A stretch of DNA of 64,000 nucleotides from Blastomussa wellsi (GCA_947652115.1 OX393561.1:46256004-46320003); one strand, 5' to 3'. Positions 38,790 through 51,696 are shown, numbered from the stretch's first letter. Notes: generated by a model from the sequence alone, not told the origin. Made by a program: numbers and translations.

Positions 38790-41700
38790 TTCAGCTCATA
38801 TCCGACAGGTCCGAGAAGAATAACTGATTAAACTAAATTAAAGTATACTTCCGTTATCCGCCATATTAAAATACCCACTTACCCGTATCTGAAATATTTT
38901 GGAAATAGGTGATACACTTCGTTCGGGATTTTGCTGAATTGTAGTACTTTAACGACGACAAAAATGGCAGTCAAGTTATTCAACCTAATTTCGTTCTCGA
39001 TTCCGGCTGATCTTAGATGCGTGCGGAGGGGAAACTGCAGTAGTCGGCTGCCAACACTAGACGACAAGAAACCCAACCCGTCGGCGCCAAGCCCTCGCTG
39101 CAACAAGTCTGACCCAGAGGCGCTTATGTTGTGGTCCAATGAACCCCTCAAAAATCTGTTTGCAGCCAACAAGATTCCAGATTTTGTAGGCTTGTTAAAG
39201 GTCAGTGACGAACACAGCACTGACTTGCAGTTTAAATCAGTTACCGATGATGACTGGAAGCAATACAAAGGTTGCGGAGATGGTCAAATGCGAGTGGTGT
39301 CATCTGACAGTGCTCTAAGGTAAATCCTTGGTCAAAACAATAACTATTGACGGAAATGAGCAACTATAAAAGGATAACAACAAAATTGATATTTTTCACC
39401 CATGGCTATAAGTATGACTTTAACCCACCGATTAATTTCCCCGCCCTTTCATTGGACAAGACACATCACGTTGTACGAATTGTAGATAGTATAAGGGAAT
39501 GAAACAGAAAATATAAAGCCTTTTGATTGTACAGGAACACGCAACCCAGGGCTTATCGATGGAAATGAAACGCCAAGTACAGTCTTGAGATCATTTGATT
39601 CCGATTCTTCTTTGCCTTCTTCAAATCAAAGCCAAACCACTTGGAAGATAGTTTTAGCACGTTCCGCAGTCTTCGGCGACTTTTTCCCTTTTAAAGTGTA
39701 AAGGATGCCCTTATTCACTGGTTCGTCAGTAAAATATTCTTTGTTTTATTTTATTTCAAGGCTTGCCTCTTGTGCACATGGGTTCCTGCCGTTTGAGATT
39801 AACTCTGCACCGGAAAAGTCTGCGCATGGGCGGTGCGTGAACACTGCCGACTCGGACCGACACAGAGATGCCGTAATCATGGCTTTGTTGCCAAATTGTG
39901 GCGCTGGTTTGGATATCGCGGTCATTCGTCCAAATATTACTGTGACGGAGGACCGACCGTCAAACAAGGAACTGGTACCAGACAAATTTATTTGCTTAAA
40001 TTATAGACTAAGAGAAGATAATTTGCAGGGTTGATTACTGACACCCGACCAGCCATTTTCATCGGTTTTTGAGTCAGACAAATAGCGGAAACTGTTTGAC
40101 TCCATCCGAACGAAACATGGACGCTTTCTTTCGGCTTGACCACATGTATTTATACAGTGGAACCGCGCCTTACGGTCACCTAGTTATACGGCCAACTTTT
40201 TTTGTCCCGGCGAAAAGCCAATCCATTTTCTCATACGAACTCCCTTTTATGCGGACACCCCGTTAACAAGGCCAACGATGATCCACGTTCAGAAACCCCA
40301 ACCTGTAATTTGTTTTTAACCCGTTATTAAATACGACCACTCGAACTAAGTACGCATTCGTAATTGTCCATACGAATCAAACACAGTACTTGAGAAGCAA
40401 TATTTAACGCAAAGTAACATGATGTTAAGCCAGATACGTCGGAGCATTTGTTTTTGAGAAGGATATGTACAGCCAAGTCTAATTTTGTTTTGACTGTAAA
40501 GTATAGTTGTGTTCATCAAAGTTTCTTTGGTTAATTTTGTTTGCATGTTGTTTATTGAAGAATTTACGGGGTTTCACTGTACTTTCACTTTTCTGTCCGA
40601 TTAGTATAAAAAGGGAATACATGGTGAACCTGACCTCATTTTCGTTTCCTCTGCAGTTTTCCAATCACGTCAATGTTACAAGTTGCCCTACGAACTGTAC
40701 TGAATTAAAATTAGAAGAAGCAATGACTTGCCGAGTTTCCAGAGAATTTGTATTGCGATACAATCGAGCAGTGAAGCGGTTAGAAGGAAAGCTGCCTGGA
40801 CTAGTCATCACGAAAATCGATCCTGTTAGAAAGGGTAAGTTACTGAAGACAGCAGGACTTTTGCCGGGGATTATATGGGGCAGGGATTATCTGTGGGTAG
40901 TGAAGAGCGGCCAGTTGGAATATGTACACTCAGTTTCAGATTTTATCACTTGTAAAGCATGGTGAGCTTCGGCACTGGCCGCAAAAACCATCAATTAAAT
41001 CACATTAAACAATCTCGATTTGAGATATTTGATTTATCAGACATTAAAAAGAAGTGATGTCAATTAACAAAAGTAATGATAACAATAATGTTGGAAATAC
41101 GCCCACTGCTAATTGGAGACACCTAACTGAAACTCAGTTTATCAGTCTATTTCCAGTCGTCACATACAAAATTTTTTGAAAGTTGTTTGATGTGCGAGAA
41201 GCGCATGGCAGCTGCTGCACAAGTATCTCACTGTATTATTAGATTTCATTATTGTAACGATTAATCTAATTCAGCTTTTGGTTGCGATTTTAATCTGAAT
41301 AAACTATCTAAAACGGCAAAAACTATCGGAAGACAAACTTTCAGGCTTACAGTGCAACTTGTTTATGATTGAACTTGAATTTATCAATCTATTTGTTGTC
41401 ATAACATTCACGGTTAAAAGATTCCCACTCACGAGATTTCCGGTTGCCAGTTTCACTCGCCAAGCGACTTGAAAAATCGCTCGTGAAAACACGGCCACTA
41501 AAGATCCTGAATTTCGAAGTTCGCCGAAAAGAAGGCCGATGTCAGCTTGCCCTTCGCATTTTGTCTCTTTAACACTCACGTAAAGGCGGTGTTACACGGG
41601 ACAACTTGCAACGTCGATTTTTCGCGCAACACCGCGTCAACTTTTCATGGTATGTCAATTTTTTGCGCAACATCGCGTGGCAACATGCATGTTACACGGG

Positions 41701-43837
41701 ACGATTTTTGGCGCAACATTTCGCGTATCCAAGCAACTAGACAAAGATGGCGGTCGGGGAGTGGGAAAAATGGCGGAAATATAGAGTTGTACTGCTGCTT
41801 TTATTAGATGAAGATGACGAACAAAGTAGAACGACAAGAAGGAAAAGAGAGATTTGGACCAGAGAATGGTTGCGAAGGAGAGAAAGAATCAACTGGTACA
41901 AGAACTTCGTATTAAACGAGGGCGACAGTGAGTACGCGAATTACTTTCGCAGCCAATTCATAATAAATTTGAAGAACTCCTTCAACAAATTTAGGACTGC
42001 CTTCATGTAGGCTTTTCCACACGGACATAGTTCTGTCGAGGTGTACTGTGAATTAAACGTCTCCTCCAAATCCACCAACGGCGCCTGCTTTTTCCTCTTT
42101 TGAATACTTTTCGTTGCCCAACAGACACTTCTTTTCTTTCATTATAGTTGATAGTCCCATTCTTTCGTTTAGTTTAGTACTTTCGGAAACCTCAGTTAAC
42201 TGAACCTCCTCAAGACCATTTTCATGACTGATTACCATTTTGTTTGTTGGCATTCCTGGCCAATTAGACGGCTTGTAAATGTGTCCATGGAGACGTAAGC
42301 GCCAACATGCGAGAAGTAAACAGAATTCTGGGAAGATGTTGCGCGAAAAATCGACAACAAGCCTGTTACACGTGTCGATTTGCTAAATATTCGTCATCTT
42401 GCGTTGCGAGTTTTTGCGCAAAAAATCGTCCACGGCACCATGTTACACGGTGTTCGATTTTTCGCGCAACATTGTTGCGCTAAAACTCGAGGTTGCAAGT
42501 TGTCCCGTGTAACACCGCCTTAAAGGTCCTGAACTTCGAAGAACACCGAAGAGAAGGCCGGTGACAGTTTTCCCTTCTTTACCTCAAAGCGAAGCACCAC
42601 CAATGCGCAATGCATTCTGGTCGCCGCGCAGTGCATTGTGGTCGCCACGCAGTGCATTCCGTCAAATCTCGATTTTGTATAGTTAAGAACTGGTTCATGC
42701 TTAGCGTGCGTATATCGAGTTATGGTGCACGCGGGAAGTTTGGAGAACACGAAAGAAGCGTAAGAGTTGAGCGTAAGAGCTCCGCAGCAATTAAATATAA
42801 GATCGAATTCGAAACTAATAATAAATAACATACTTCAGAAATAAATTGTTCAAAATCATGTTCAGCAACCGCGGATAATCAAGCCTGTGTATCCGGGTCT
42901 AAACCTCCTTGAGACCCGGGACCGGATGCAAAGGCTTGATCAAAGTAACGTCTAAGACGGATGTAGTGTAATCTCTACAATTTGGAATAACTAAATGCAG
43001 CTGCAGATAGATTTCTTATTCTGCATGAGATTCGTATTAAAATTACGTTTTATTCTACAGTTCAGCTGAAATGCTCTACTGACCAAGCTAAGCGACTTGT
43101 AGAGATTGTTCCAAGTTTGTTCTTCACTCCCGACACAAGTTGTGTCGTAGAACCTGCTGAGAATGTATTTGGTAGAGTAAACATCACACTGGCTCCAGCT
43201 TGTAAGATCCCGGCCCCTATTTCATTCAGCGAGGATAAAGTAAGTTCAGCAGTTTTCACTCATCAACAGATTCGGTAGTTCTTCGAAGTAATCATCTCCC
43301 TGAGTACAGACAACTTTCAAATATGCATTAGGTAATAGCATAGCTTCAGGCACTGACCCCTGCTTAGTGAAAAGCGTATTGCATCATGGAGGTGCGTGGA
43401 ACCTGGATAAAGGTTAAGCGTTATGTATCAAAAGCAACACTTGTTAGTTTGAATCAGTCTCTTTTAAATCCTTACCTGACTTATGCTTGTACGCTATGGG
43501 GAAATAATTACAATGCTCCATTGTCTCAAATCGTAAAATTACAAAACAAAGCAGTTCGTGTTATTAATGATGTCCCTTTATTGGAACCAATAACTCCACA
43601 CTACTTATCGTTACATTTTTTGAACTTTCCTGATATTGTTAAACTGAATACATGATGCTCTTTTATGATTATTTCCACCATGAAATATATCATTTGGTTT
43701 TATCAACCGGGTTGATAATGTCAATTGGCCACCGTAAAGAGATTCAAGTGCTGAAGTTTCGAGCGTTAGCCCTTCGTCGGAGCGAATCCAATTGACATTA
43801 TCAACCCAGTTGATAAAACCAAATTATATTGTTATAC

Positions 43838-43882
<45 letters not shown>

Positions 43883-43988
43883 CGCTCCGACGAAGGGCTA
43901 ACGCTCGAAACGTCAGCACTTGAATCTCTTTACGGTGGCCAATTGACATTATCAACCCAGTTGATAAAACCAAATTATATTGTTATAC

Positions 43989-44033
<45 letters not shown>

Positions 44034-47000
44034 CTATGAAATATATCAGTTTCACTAGTATCTGAGCTACACAATTACAATACTCGTTGTGCTTCATCTA
44101 ATCAAATATTCATACCATCATTTCGAACTAATCTTAGGAGATTTTGCCCCAACATTATTGAAAATTTCTTTTGGAATAATATCCCGTAATTCATAAGGGA
44201 GAAGCCATCTAAAAGGTTATTTAGGAAAGCATTTATGCGCTGGTATCTTACTCAACACTAAGGATACATTATCTTTTTATTATTATTATTTTCCTATAAT
44301 ACTTTATTAAAAATCTTAAGTCTTGTTATAAGTAACTTTAAGGGGCACAACATCAGTTTATCTAGATGTGACCCTCTCCTCTCCTTCCATATACTATGTC
44401 AATTAATTTAAGTGTTGTAAACTTGGATTGGATGAATAAATAAAATAAAAATAAAAATAAAGCAAATCTTCTTATTCTCCAGCCGGTCGACCTCTCGCTG
44501 GTAAAGCGTTTATACAATAGATTGTTAATTTGCCTTTTATCTCATAGGAAAAACCAAACTGGCTTCAGCAGATTCCTCCTAAAGATTACCAGAGTCTTCT
44601 ACTTGACATAAAGAAGGGCAAGATTGATGACGTCATAATAAACATCGTTGGCCAGCTGAATGCAGAAGGAGATAAGACGTTGAGAAGGAAAATAAGAAAT
44701 TTTGTTAGGTCCTTTATCACACCGGACAAAAAGGTAACTGTTGTTTCAATAACCACGGTAGAAAAAATTAAAAGCGAAGAATAATCATAAAATAAACGTA
44801 ACAAAACCAACTGATGACAACGGTGAATTTGAAAATCAGCAGCATTGTGTGAGGTGATCAAAACAGCTGACAAATTAGGAACCTTCAGATCAGACTACAC
44901 GTGTTCATCTTTCGAATTCCAATCTATTTACACTCATTTAGCACTCACTATTGCTGACAGGTCTGAAAAGTCGTACTCGTACTCCGATATGAAGGTCCCT
45001 ATTCTTTATCATTTTGCGGTCGGTTTTGACTTAGCTGCACCTAGCCCAGAACGGCGAACTGGCCAGGACTCAAGACAGACGGCTGTATTCACAGGCTAGT
45101 TTGCACTAATCTCTAACAGATCTTCAATCAGATGCTAGCAAATCGCATAGTTTGGCAACTAAAACTCAGTATTATGTAGAGAGCTCATTACAAATTCAAA
45201 GTTTGAATTTCGATGACATACTGAGAGAGTCGAGAGTCACTGCATTGGAGCTGGCCTCCCTCGTAGCCATTTTGTTATTCGTTTCTCGTTCGAAGTGGTA
45301 AGGGCAGTTTGCTCGCATTTCATAATGGCTATTTTTCCTTTTTCAGAAAACTTGCGTGGGACCCCCTAATTGCGAATGTCGCCTGGGACGAGGGAGGGTC
45401 CAGTTGAACGTGATGATTAAACCAGAGAACGATCGGCCACAATTTACATCATGGCGTGATACATGGTTTCCCTTTCTGCCAATTCCAGAGAACGCGACTG
45501 AGTCAATATGCTGCAAAGTTCGAGAGTTGACTGGGATGAGCCTAACAGTTATCCAAAGCATCAAACAAAATAAAAAAGCCGAGAACATCACAGCTGTAAA
45601 GCCGCTCATCGAGGATTTGGTTCCACAGACCGTCGTTTTAGATCCTGACAACCCAGATGTTGGACTAGCTGTGTTGATGGCGCCGAAACAGAAGTATGGT
45701 TCATTTGAGTGGGAGACGAGAGGAGGTGCTCGACAAGAGATAACCGGCGTGAATTCAAGCAGGGTGCTTCTGGCAAAGCCACACGATCGTATCTGCTTTA
45801 GGCCCAACAACGGCGCTTTCTGGTCAAAGGCTACGTCTATCGATTATACATTTATAAGAGTAAGACTCTGGGACTGCTCAGATCACAGGCCGTCAGGATA
45901 TCATTCATTAAATTCTGGCGCCATGGACGCTCAGTCGTCTTTCTCTCTCAAGCAAGCCAAACTTGTTGCCTTCAAGCTCGGCTGTGACAATGTAGCCGGA
46001 TCCAACAAGGAGAGAGACAGATGTGGCCAGTGCCCTATCAGAGGGATAAAGAAAGATAGTTGTCTTGGGTGTGACGATGTTCCTTATTCCAAACGTAAAG
46101 AAGGTACTAAATAATTATATCTTAAACTTAAGGATTGGCCAGGAGGGAGGGGTGTAGGAACGTAGTAGGAACAAATTTTTGGAATTTCAGGAAATTTCGA
46201 GAAAGGATAAATTTGTGTTTGGGCAGTGTATCCTAACCACAATCTGAAAGAGCTTTCTACTTTGAGGCCTACTGACTGGCTTTGAAAAATATTATCAGCG
46301 CAATTTACTCGAAAATATACATAACACAGTAAATGGTTTAAACCCGGAAGTAACAGTCGATCGTGTAGTTTGACCGTCCGGGTATAGTCCTGAGAAGGAC
46401 TGTTGTCGGTGACAGTGACAAACGTTTTGACAGTCATCATTAGAGTCATGTGATCGCATAGTAAGCGGAATGATTGCTAAATAGAAACCGACCTTGAAAT
46501 TCGTAGCAACGTTATACAATTGCTGAAGAGTCATTAAATTGCTCTTTTCAAGAGGTGTTCCAAATACCTTTTGCAGCCTGTGTTCTTTTATATTACGTCG
46601 GGTTTGAATAGTTCTCAAGGAATTTGCTTGCACATCAGAATATACGGTAATTAACTCTCCGTCACTCGAATTTTTTTTCTTGCTCAAGATGAGTGTGGAA
46701 ACTGTTTACCACCGAACTTAATCAAGACTTCCTTCTGCTCTGGGAGCTGTCGGACGCCTTCTTACAATGACGGGTGTGGGGCATGCCAATCCAACGGCAG
46801 CGAAGTATCTGTCAAAGACTGCAACAATGATTGCTCTGGCAAAGCAAAACCGGTAAGCTTACTTCTACATAATTAAATTGCTTAACTAAATGAGAATCTA
46901 ATACTGTGCACAAATGTTCTGTCAAATCTGAAGAATAGAGTACTACTAACAAATTATAGAAACTCGTATAGATTTAGTCCCACAGCTCTCCATTGTATTG

Positions 47001-50000
47001 TTCGCCAGGCGCAATCATGTTGGCTGAATAGACAAAACAGAACTCGTTAAAAGGCGGCACGTTATGTTTTTGAGCCGTTAAGAGCAGGAAAATGAGATCC
47101 CTGTAACAGCTTTTTCGACCGAAAAAATCTTTTCCACAATTTCTCCGACATTTATCGTTTTTATCTTGTTAATATCAACAGTCTGAATGTAATAGCAGTG
47201 TTTGTGTTGGTGGGAAAACCGGGTTATCAGGTGAATGGGGAAAAGACCAATGCGGTGTCTGCGGAGGCAAGAACAAGTGTGTCGACTGTGCTGGAGTGCT
47301 ACATGGAAAGAAGGTGCGTGATTCTTGTGGTACGTGCCTGCTTCCCAGCGACAAGGAATTTGACAGCTGTCCGGATATAATAAATGTTGATGTCATAGCT
47401 GTACCAGGAAACGAATCTACACTGTTGGTATTGAAAATTGCAGGGATGCAGAAGCACGTCAATTGTTCTCTAGAAGGAGACAATGGAAGGTACGCCATAT
47501 TTAGTGAATTATTCACGATTTTATTCCAACACAGAGCAGACATAACGCCATTAGTCACCATTGACTAAAACACCTGAGGTGTGTGGGAATGTTATACGGT
47601 GAGGTCAGCTCATAGATTGGGCCAAATGTACCCAAGTCCCACGTAGTGAGCGTTTCTTCCAAGACAGGCGATTATAATGATGGTAAATAATGGAAAAAGC
47701 TAAAATCTGTCTATAGCGACCAAGAACTTTGCATCGAGATAGCTTGTTTTGAGGTATACCACTAAAACAGAGAAACAAATAGTAAAGAAGAGACATTTTC
47801 ATCAGGGCAGGGCGGGGAGAAACTGCTTTTGTGAAGGGACTTGAAAGTGTGACAACGCGGTTCCGAGCAACCGAGTGTGGGGCATAAATAATAGTTATGC
47901 AATGATTTTTTTCCAGCTCTAGTAACAGGTTCACCGAAGATTTAAACTATAGAATGTCTAAGCCGAGGGAATTATTAATTTCTTCATTCGTATTTGAAAG
48001 CTGATTTTCTCGCAAAATTTAAACTGAGATGAATGAAAAGAAAAAAAATAATAAACTGGCGCACGCTGCCGGCTTGGCTTTTGGTGGGAACATTTGTAGT
48101 CGTGATGAACACTGGGAAAATTTCGTGGAATGGTACGTATACACGTTGAAAACCTCTCCTGATTGGCTGTATTCTTCGAAGAATGGGATAAGGAACAGAA
48201 TGCAATGGTTATGAAACTTTCCAAGAGTTTTTTGGCTTTTACCTTGCATGAAACACAATAATAATGAGCGAAAAAAAAAACATCTGGGCTGTTGGGAGAA
48301 CACTCAAAAAGCTTTTAAATCACTTAGCTGACTTTTTACACTATATAAGGTGGATTTCCACTGTCACGTATTTTTTTACCTGCGTTTACGTGTGTAAAAA
48401 AAAATTAGGGACAATGTATGAACGACTTGCGTAAGCGTGTACGCAAGCTTTCCATACATCGTCTCTAATTTTATTTACGCACGTAAAAAATTACGCGACA
48501 GTGGAAATCCAGCCAACAACAATTTATTGTTTTATTGGCAGGCAATACCACCTAGTGTTCATTAAGTCTCTTTCAAGGAAAAAAGCTGTATTGAAAACAC
48601 CAACGGGCATGGAAGCCAGTGAATACTTACTGGAATGTTGGTTTGACGATGCTGAAAATAAGGTGTCATATACTAAAGGGAAGATTCACGTTTATGACAA
48701 ACCAATAATCAGCCAAATAAGTCCCAATGAAACTCAGGTAGACACGGTAACAAATGTGACAATCACTGGTAGTGGATTTGTTAATAGTTCAACTCTGATG
48801 TGTTTGTTGGTCCCGGCGAAAGGAAAAAAGTTGGAAAAGTTCAAGGCCTTATTTTTAAATTCTACAACCATCATTTGTGTGCTGAGGCGCTCTCCTAGAG
48901 CTCAGCATACGAAAATCAGTGTACTATTTGCCCCAGGAGTAGAGAATGAGAAACTAGCCACGACAATAGCGATGAAGTTCAGCTTCTATGACCGTGTTCC
49001 ACAGCCGTTAAAATGCGAGTTTAGCCCTTCAGCTTACTTCATCTTCGTCTACTTTGGTAAACCAGTTGACTGTAAAGGGAAATGCGAGCGTTTTATCAAG
49101 GGAAGCGCTTTAAACAAGCTTTCAAAGGATGCCAGGTGTCGCTGCCAAAACAACAAGCTAATTATTCAGCTTCAGAACTCCCGGCTTCAGCCTGGTGATG
49201 AAATGGAGCTTGCCCTCGCGAGCTTTCAGCGTAAAGGATCAAGCTATACAAAGCACTTTCCCGCTGAGAAAAAGCTTACATGCAATTTCGACAAGGCTTC
49301 GAAAGCCTTTGAATTAGAGATTTCTGCGCCGGAGACAGTAGGTAAGCACAAGAACTCATTTTCAAATCAGCGACATATTCATCGAGGATTATCTAGAAAA
49401 ACTCGAATGTACTCCTCAAATCGTCAGCAAACTTCAGCACATCTTCGTCAATAAAGTTACATGTGCGTCAAGCGATTGAAGTTTTAGCTCACTGTCACAG
49501 TGCAGTGCAGCTGTGCAGAGAACAAAGGGTGACGGTATTGGAGAAAACAATTTGACACAAAAATATACTGATCAGCACAAAAATCAAAAGAAAAAATATT
49601 TTATTACGAAGCAAAGTAAGACGTTATATCGTATCTGCTAGTTGAAAGTAAAGAGTTTCTAATGATCTGAACCAAGATGTTATTCTAAATGCCGAGGCAA
49701 TATGTAAAAAAGAACTTTCATTCTCTCTTCGTCTTTGTTTTAGGATTGTGTGACTCATTCGTGGTCACTTCGAAAAGGAACATGCGAGCAGCGATGAACT
49801 GGTCAGTGGTCATCCCCGATTCACCAGCTGTCACTGCTAAACATACCACTGATGTGCAGGAATTGAATCTAAGATTCTCAAACCTGCCTTCCAATCAAAG
49901 CAGAGTAAAGCTGAGTGCTAAAGAAATTATAATCGGTGTAGATTATAACATAACAGTATGTGCCAGAGCGGATTTTAGTGGTCAGGAGGCTTGTGACACG

Positions 50001-51660
50001 ACAACCGTCAGACGCGTTGGTGAAAGGGTGCCCAAGATAAGGTTTCCTAGGGTAGTCATTAAAATCCGTCCATCTGTAACACTGAGCCTGCGTGGTGAGT
50101 TATTATTCCTTCTTTCAATAATCAACAAACGTAGAGTCCTCCCTCGAGATTTACCACGAGGAAATGAACTATTTGCTCTTGTCATAACCAAAGGCCAAGC
50201 CTATCATTACCAACTACGTCCCTGATCTCTAATTAGTTTCATTTTTATGTAGTTCCAAGCACACAGGGACGCCAAATGCACATGCAACTGGAATGTGTTA
50301 ACTGTCAATCAGTCTGTAGACCGGCCAGTAAATCAGCCAACGTATCAGTCAGTGATTGAGTCAGTGAGCCAGACAGCAGTCGGTCAGTCGGTTGGTCGAT
50401 CGGTCAGTCAGTCGATCGGTCAGCCGGTCGATCGGTCAGTCATTCATTCAGTCATTCAGTCATTCAGTCATTCAGTCAGTCAGTCAGTCAGTCAGTCATT
50501 CAGTCATTCAGTCATTCAGTCATTCAGTCATTCAGTCATGCATTCGCTCAGTCAGACAGTCAGTCAGTCAATCAGTCAGTCAGCCAGTCAAACTGTTAAT
50601 CAGTCAGTCAGTCAGTCAGTCAAACTGTCAATCAGTCAGTCAGTCAGTCAGTCAGTCAGTCAGTCAGTCAGTCAGTCAGTCAAACTGTCAATCAGTCAGT
50701 CAGTCAGTCAGTCAGTCAAACTGTCAATCAGTCAGTCAGTCAGTCAGTCAGTCAGTCAAACTGTCAATCAGTCAGTCAGTCAGTCAAACTGTCAATCAGT
50801 CAGTCAGGCATTCAGTCGTCCAGTCAGTCAGTAATATTAATGCAGCTAGGCGGTCAGTCATGCCTCGTTTATCACCTGCCAACCGTCACAGCACCGCAGT
50901 TTTTTTAGACTGACTGACGCTCTGATTCGCTAAGCCATGTTACATGTGTTAACTAACTGATTTTCCAATTTCTTTTGTCCCAGCCATTGTACGACCTCCG
51001 TCCTGTGTCAAGGGAAATATGCGATTTTTGTCTTTCTTTTGGTCCTGCGAACCCAATCTTGAATTTGACGATGATAACCCACGCCTTGTAATAAAACCTG
51101 ATCAATGGACTGCAGGCCAAGTGAGTTAATTAATGCTTCCCAGTCTCCCATATAAACACCACCCGAAGAAGGATAGAAGTTATCTAGTCGTCCAAAAAAA
51201 TCTCTCAGGAATTAGAGGGATTGCAATGAAACTGAAGGAAATGAGAGAAGCCGAGCCGCAATCAGTTTTAAGTAAATCAACTCAATTCAACTTAATATTA
51301 AAACTATTGAGTAGTGTTTCCATGAAGTACTCTGTTAATATCCTGTAAAGATGGTTGTTTGTTTTACGTTCGTGGAAGGTACTTTTGAATGCCTGAAAAG
51401 TCCTTTTTGTATTGATTTTGTTCTGTCACATATAAGCTTTCTTCCCTTCCAGAGATATCAGTGCATTTTAACGGTGTCTGTAATCAATGATGATTCGTTG
51501 CAAGCACGTGCTAGAGTAACCATAATGGTGAAGGAAGAGAATTTGAGAGCTAAGATAAAAGGTACGTTAAACGTTAGCCCTCCAATTCTGTTGGCTATGT
51601 GAATAGCAGTAATGAAGAAGCTCGCTCTAAAAGTATTTTTCCACTAAACTATTCTCAAAC

Positions 51661-51696
<36 letters not shown>

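Larger units (their letters stand above)
29770..39319 (+). other. REJ gene: N-terminal half-LDLa-like cysteine modules and Gly-rich linker
   Basis: Exons 29770-30955, 31660-31701, 32136-32580, 33095-33396, 36262-36415 and 39017-39319. The pattern C-x(6-7)-C-x(5-10)-C-x(5-8)-C, with F or L before the second Cys, recurs about eight times, e.g. KFCPSSLDCRSEEKAC, VFCPTAMECVPG, VFCDRQQVCLPKRVNC, QFCLHVGRCVRRGNC. This matches cysteine spacing of the first four cysteines of LDLa repeats, but the acidic calcium-binding second half is missing. A second recurring element is GWASFC/GWAAFC followed by a helix at exon starts 32136 and 36262. A Gly/Asn/Ser-rich linker (codons at 29930-30110) separates the first module from the rest. 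Several N-glycosylation sequons are present. Confidence 0.6.
41497..42590 (+). repeat. ~80-bp direct repeats bracketing the Harbinger element
   Basis: The segment TAAAGATCCTGAATTTCGAA...GAAGGCCGATGTCAGC at 41500 is repeated as TAAAGGTCCTGAACTTCGAA...GAAGGCCGGTGACAG from 42521, with about 85% identity by eye. The Harbinger element lies between them. The older repeat was either tandemly duplicated or is itself a dispersed family. Confidence 0.6.
43693..44035. mobile_element. 343-bp Penelope/hammerhead-type insertion with 13-bp TSD
   Basis: The insert is flanked by a perfect 13-bp repeat ATGAAATATATCA (43680-43692 and 44036-44048) and splits the LINE frame. It has a short minus-strand copy (43693-43783) followed by two plus-strand copies in tandem, each ending TTTAGAAACTTACCCCCTC. 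Inverted-plus-tandem terminal copies are characteristic of Penelope-like retroelements. Confidence 0.75.
43395..44263 (+). mobile_element. LINE reverse-transcriptase C-terminal fragment, interrupted
   Basis: The frame from about 43395 reads LNQSLLNPYLTYACTLWGNN, then LQNKAVRVI and HFLNFPDIVKLNT, a pattern typical of the C-terminal part of CR1/L2/Jockey-like LINE reverse transcriptases. After the insertion at 43693-44035 the same protein resumes with LHNYNTRCASSNQ, FRTNLRRFCP and LFRKAFMRWYL. The fragment is 5'-truncated and interrupted. Confidence 0.75.
39017..44733 (+). other. REJ gene: middle region of unrecognised fold
   Basis: Exons 39017-39319, 39761-39974, 40657-40834, 43061-43239 and 44548-44733 encode about 350 residues with scattered Cys and N-glycosylation sequons (NIT, NVT, NCT). 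I do not recognise a named domain. The donor after 39761 is the weakest in the gene: CTG|gtacca at 39975 keeps phase 0, and GCC|gtaatc at 39873 would also keep phase; the open frame itself runs to 40034. Confidence 0.5.

Noticed and set aside
43829..44020. ORF reading through SDEGLTLETSALESLYGG
   Set aside because: The same peptide-like string recurs wherever the hammerhead-type repeat occurs. It reflects the ribozyme/repeat sequence, not a conserved protein.
45343..45810. 155-codon minus-strand frame
   Set aside because: It lies wholly opposite the 45347-46103 exon, whose plus-strand frame fits splice phases and cysteine patterns.
50295..50913. Two long overlapping frames rich in SVSQ repeats
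   Set aside because: They are produced by the CAGT tetranucleotide array, which is open in more than one frame. The array lies in an intron between well-phased exons.
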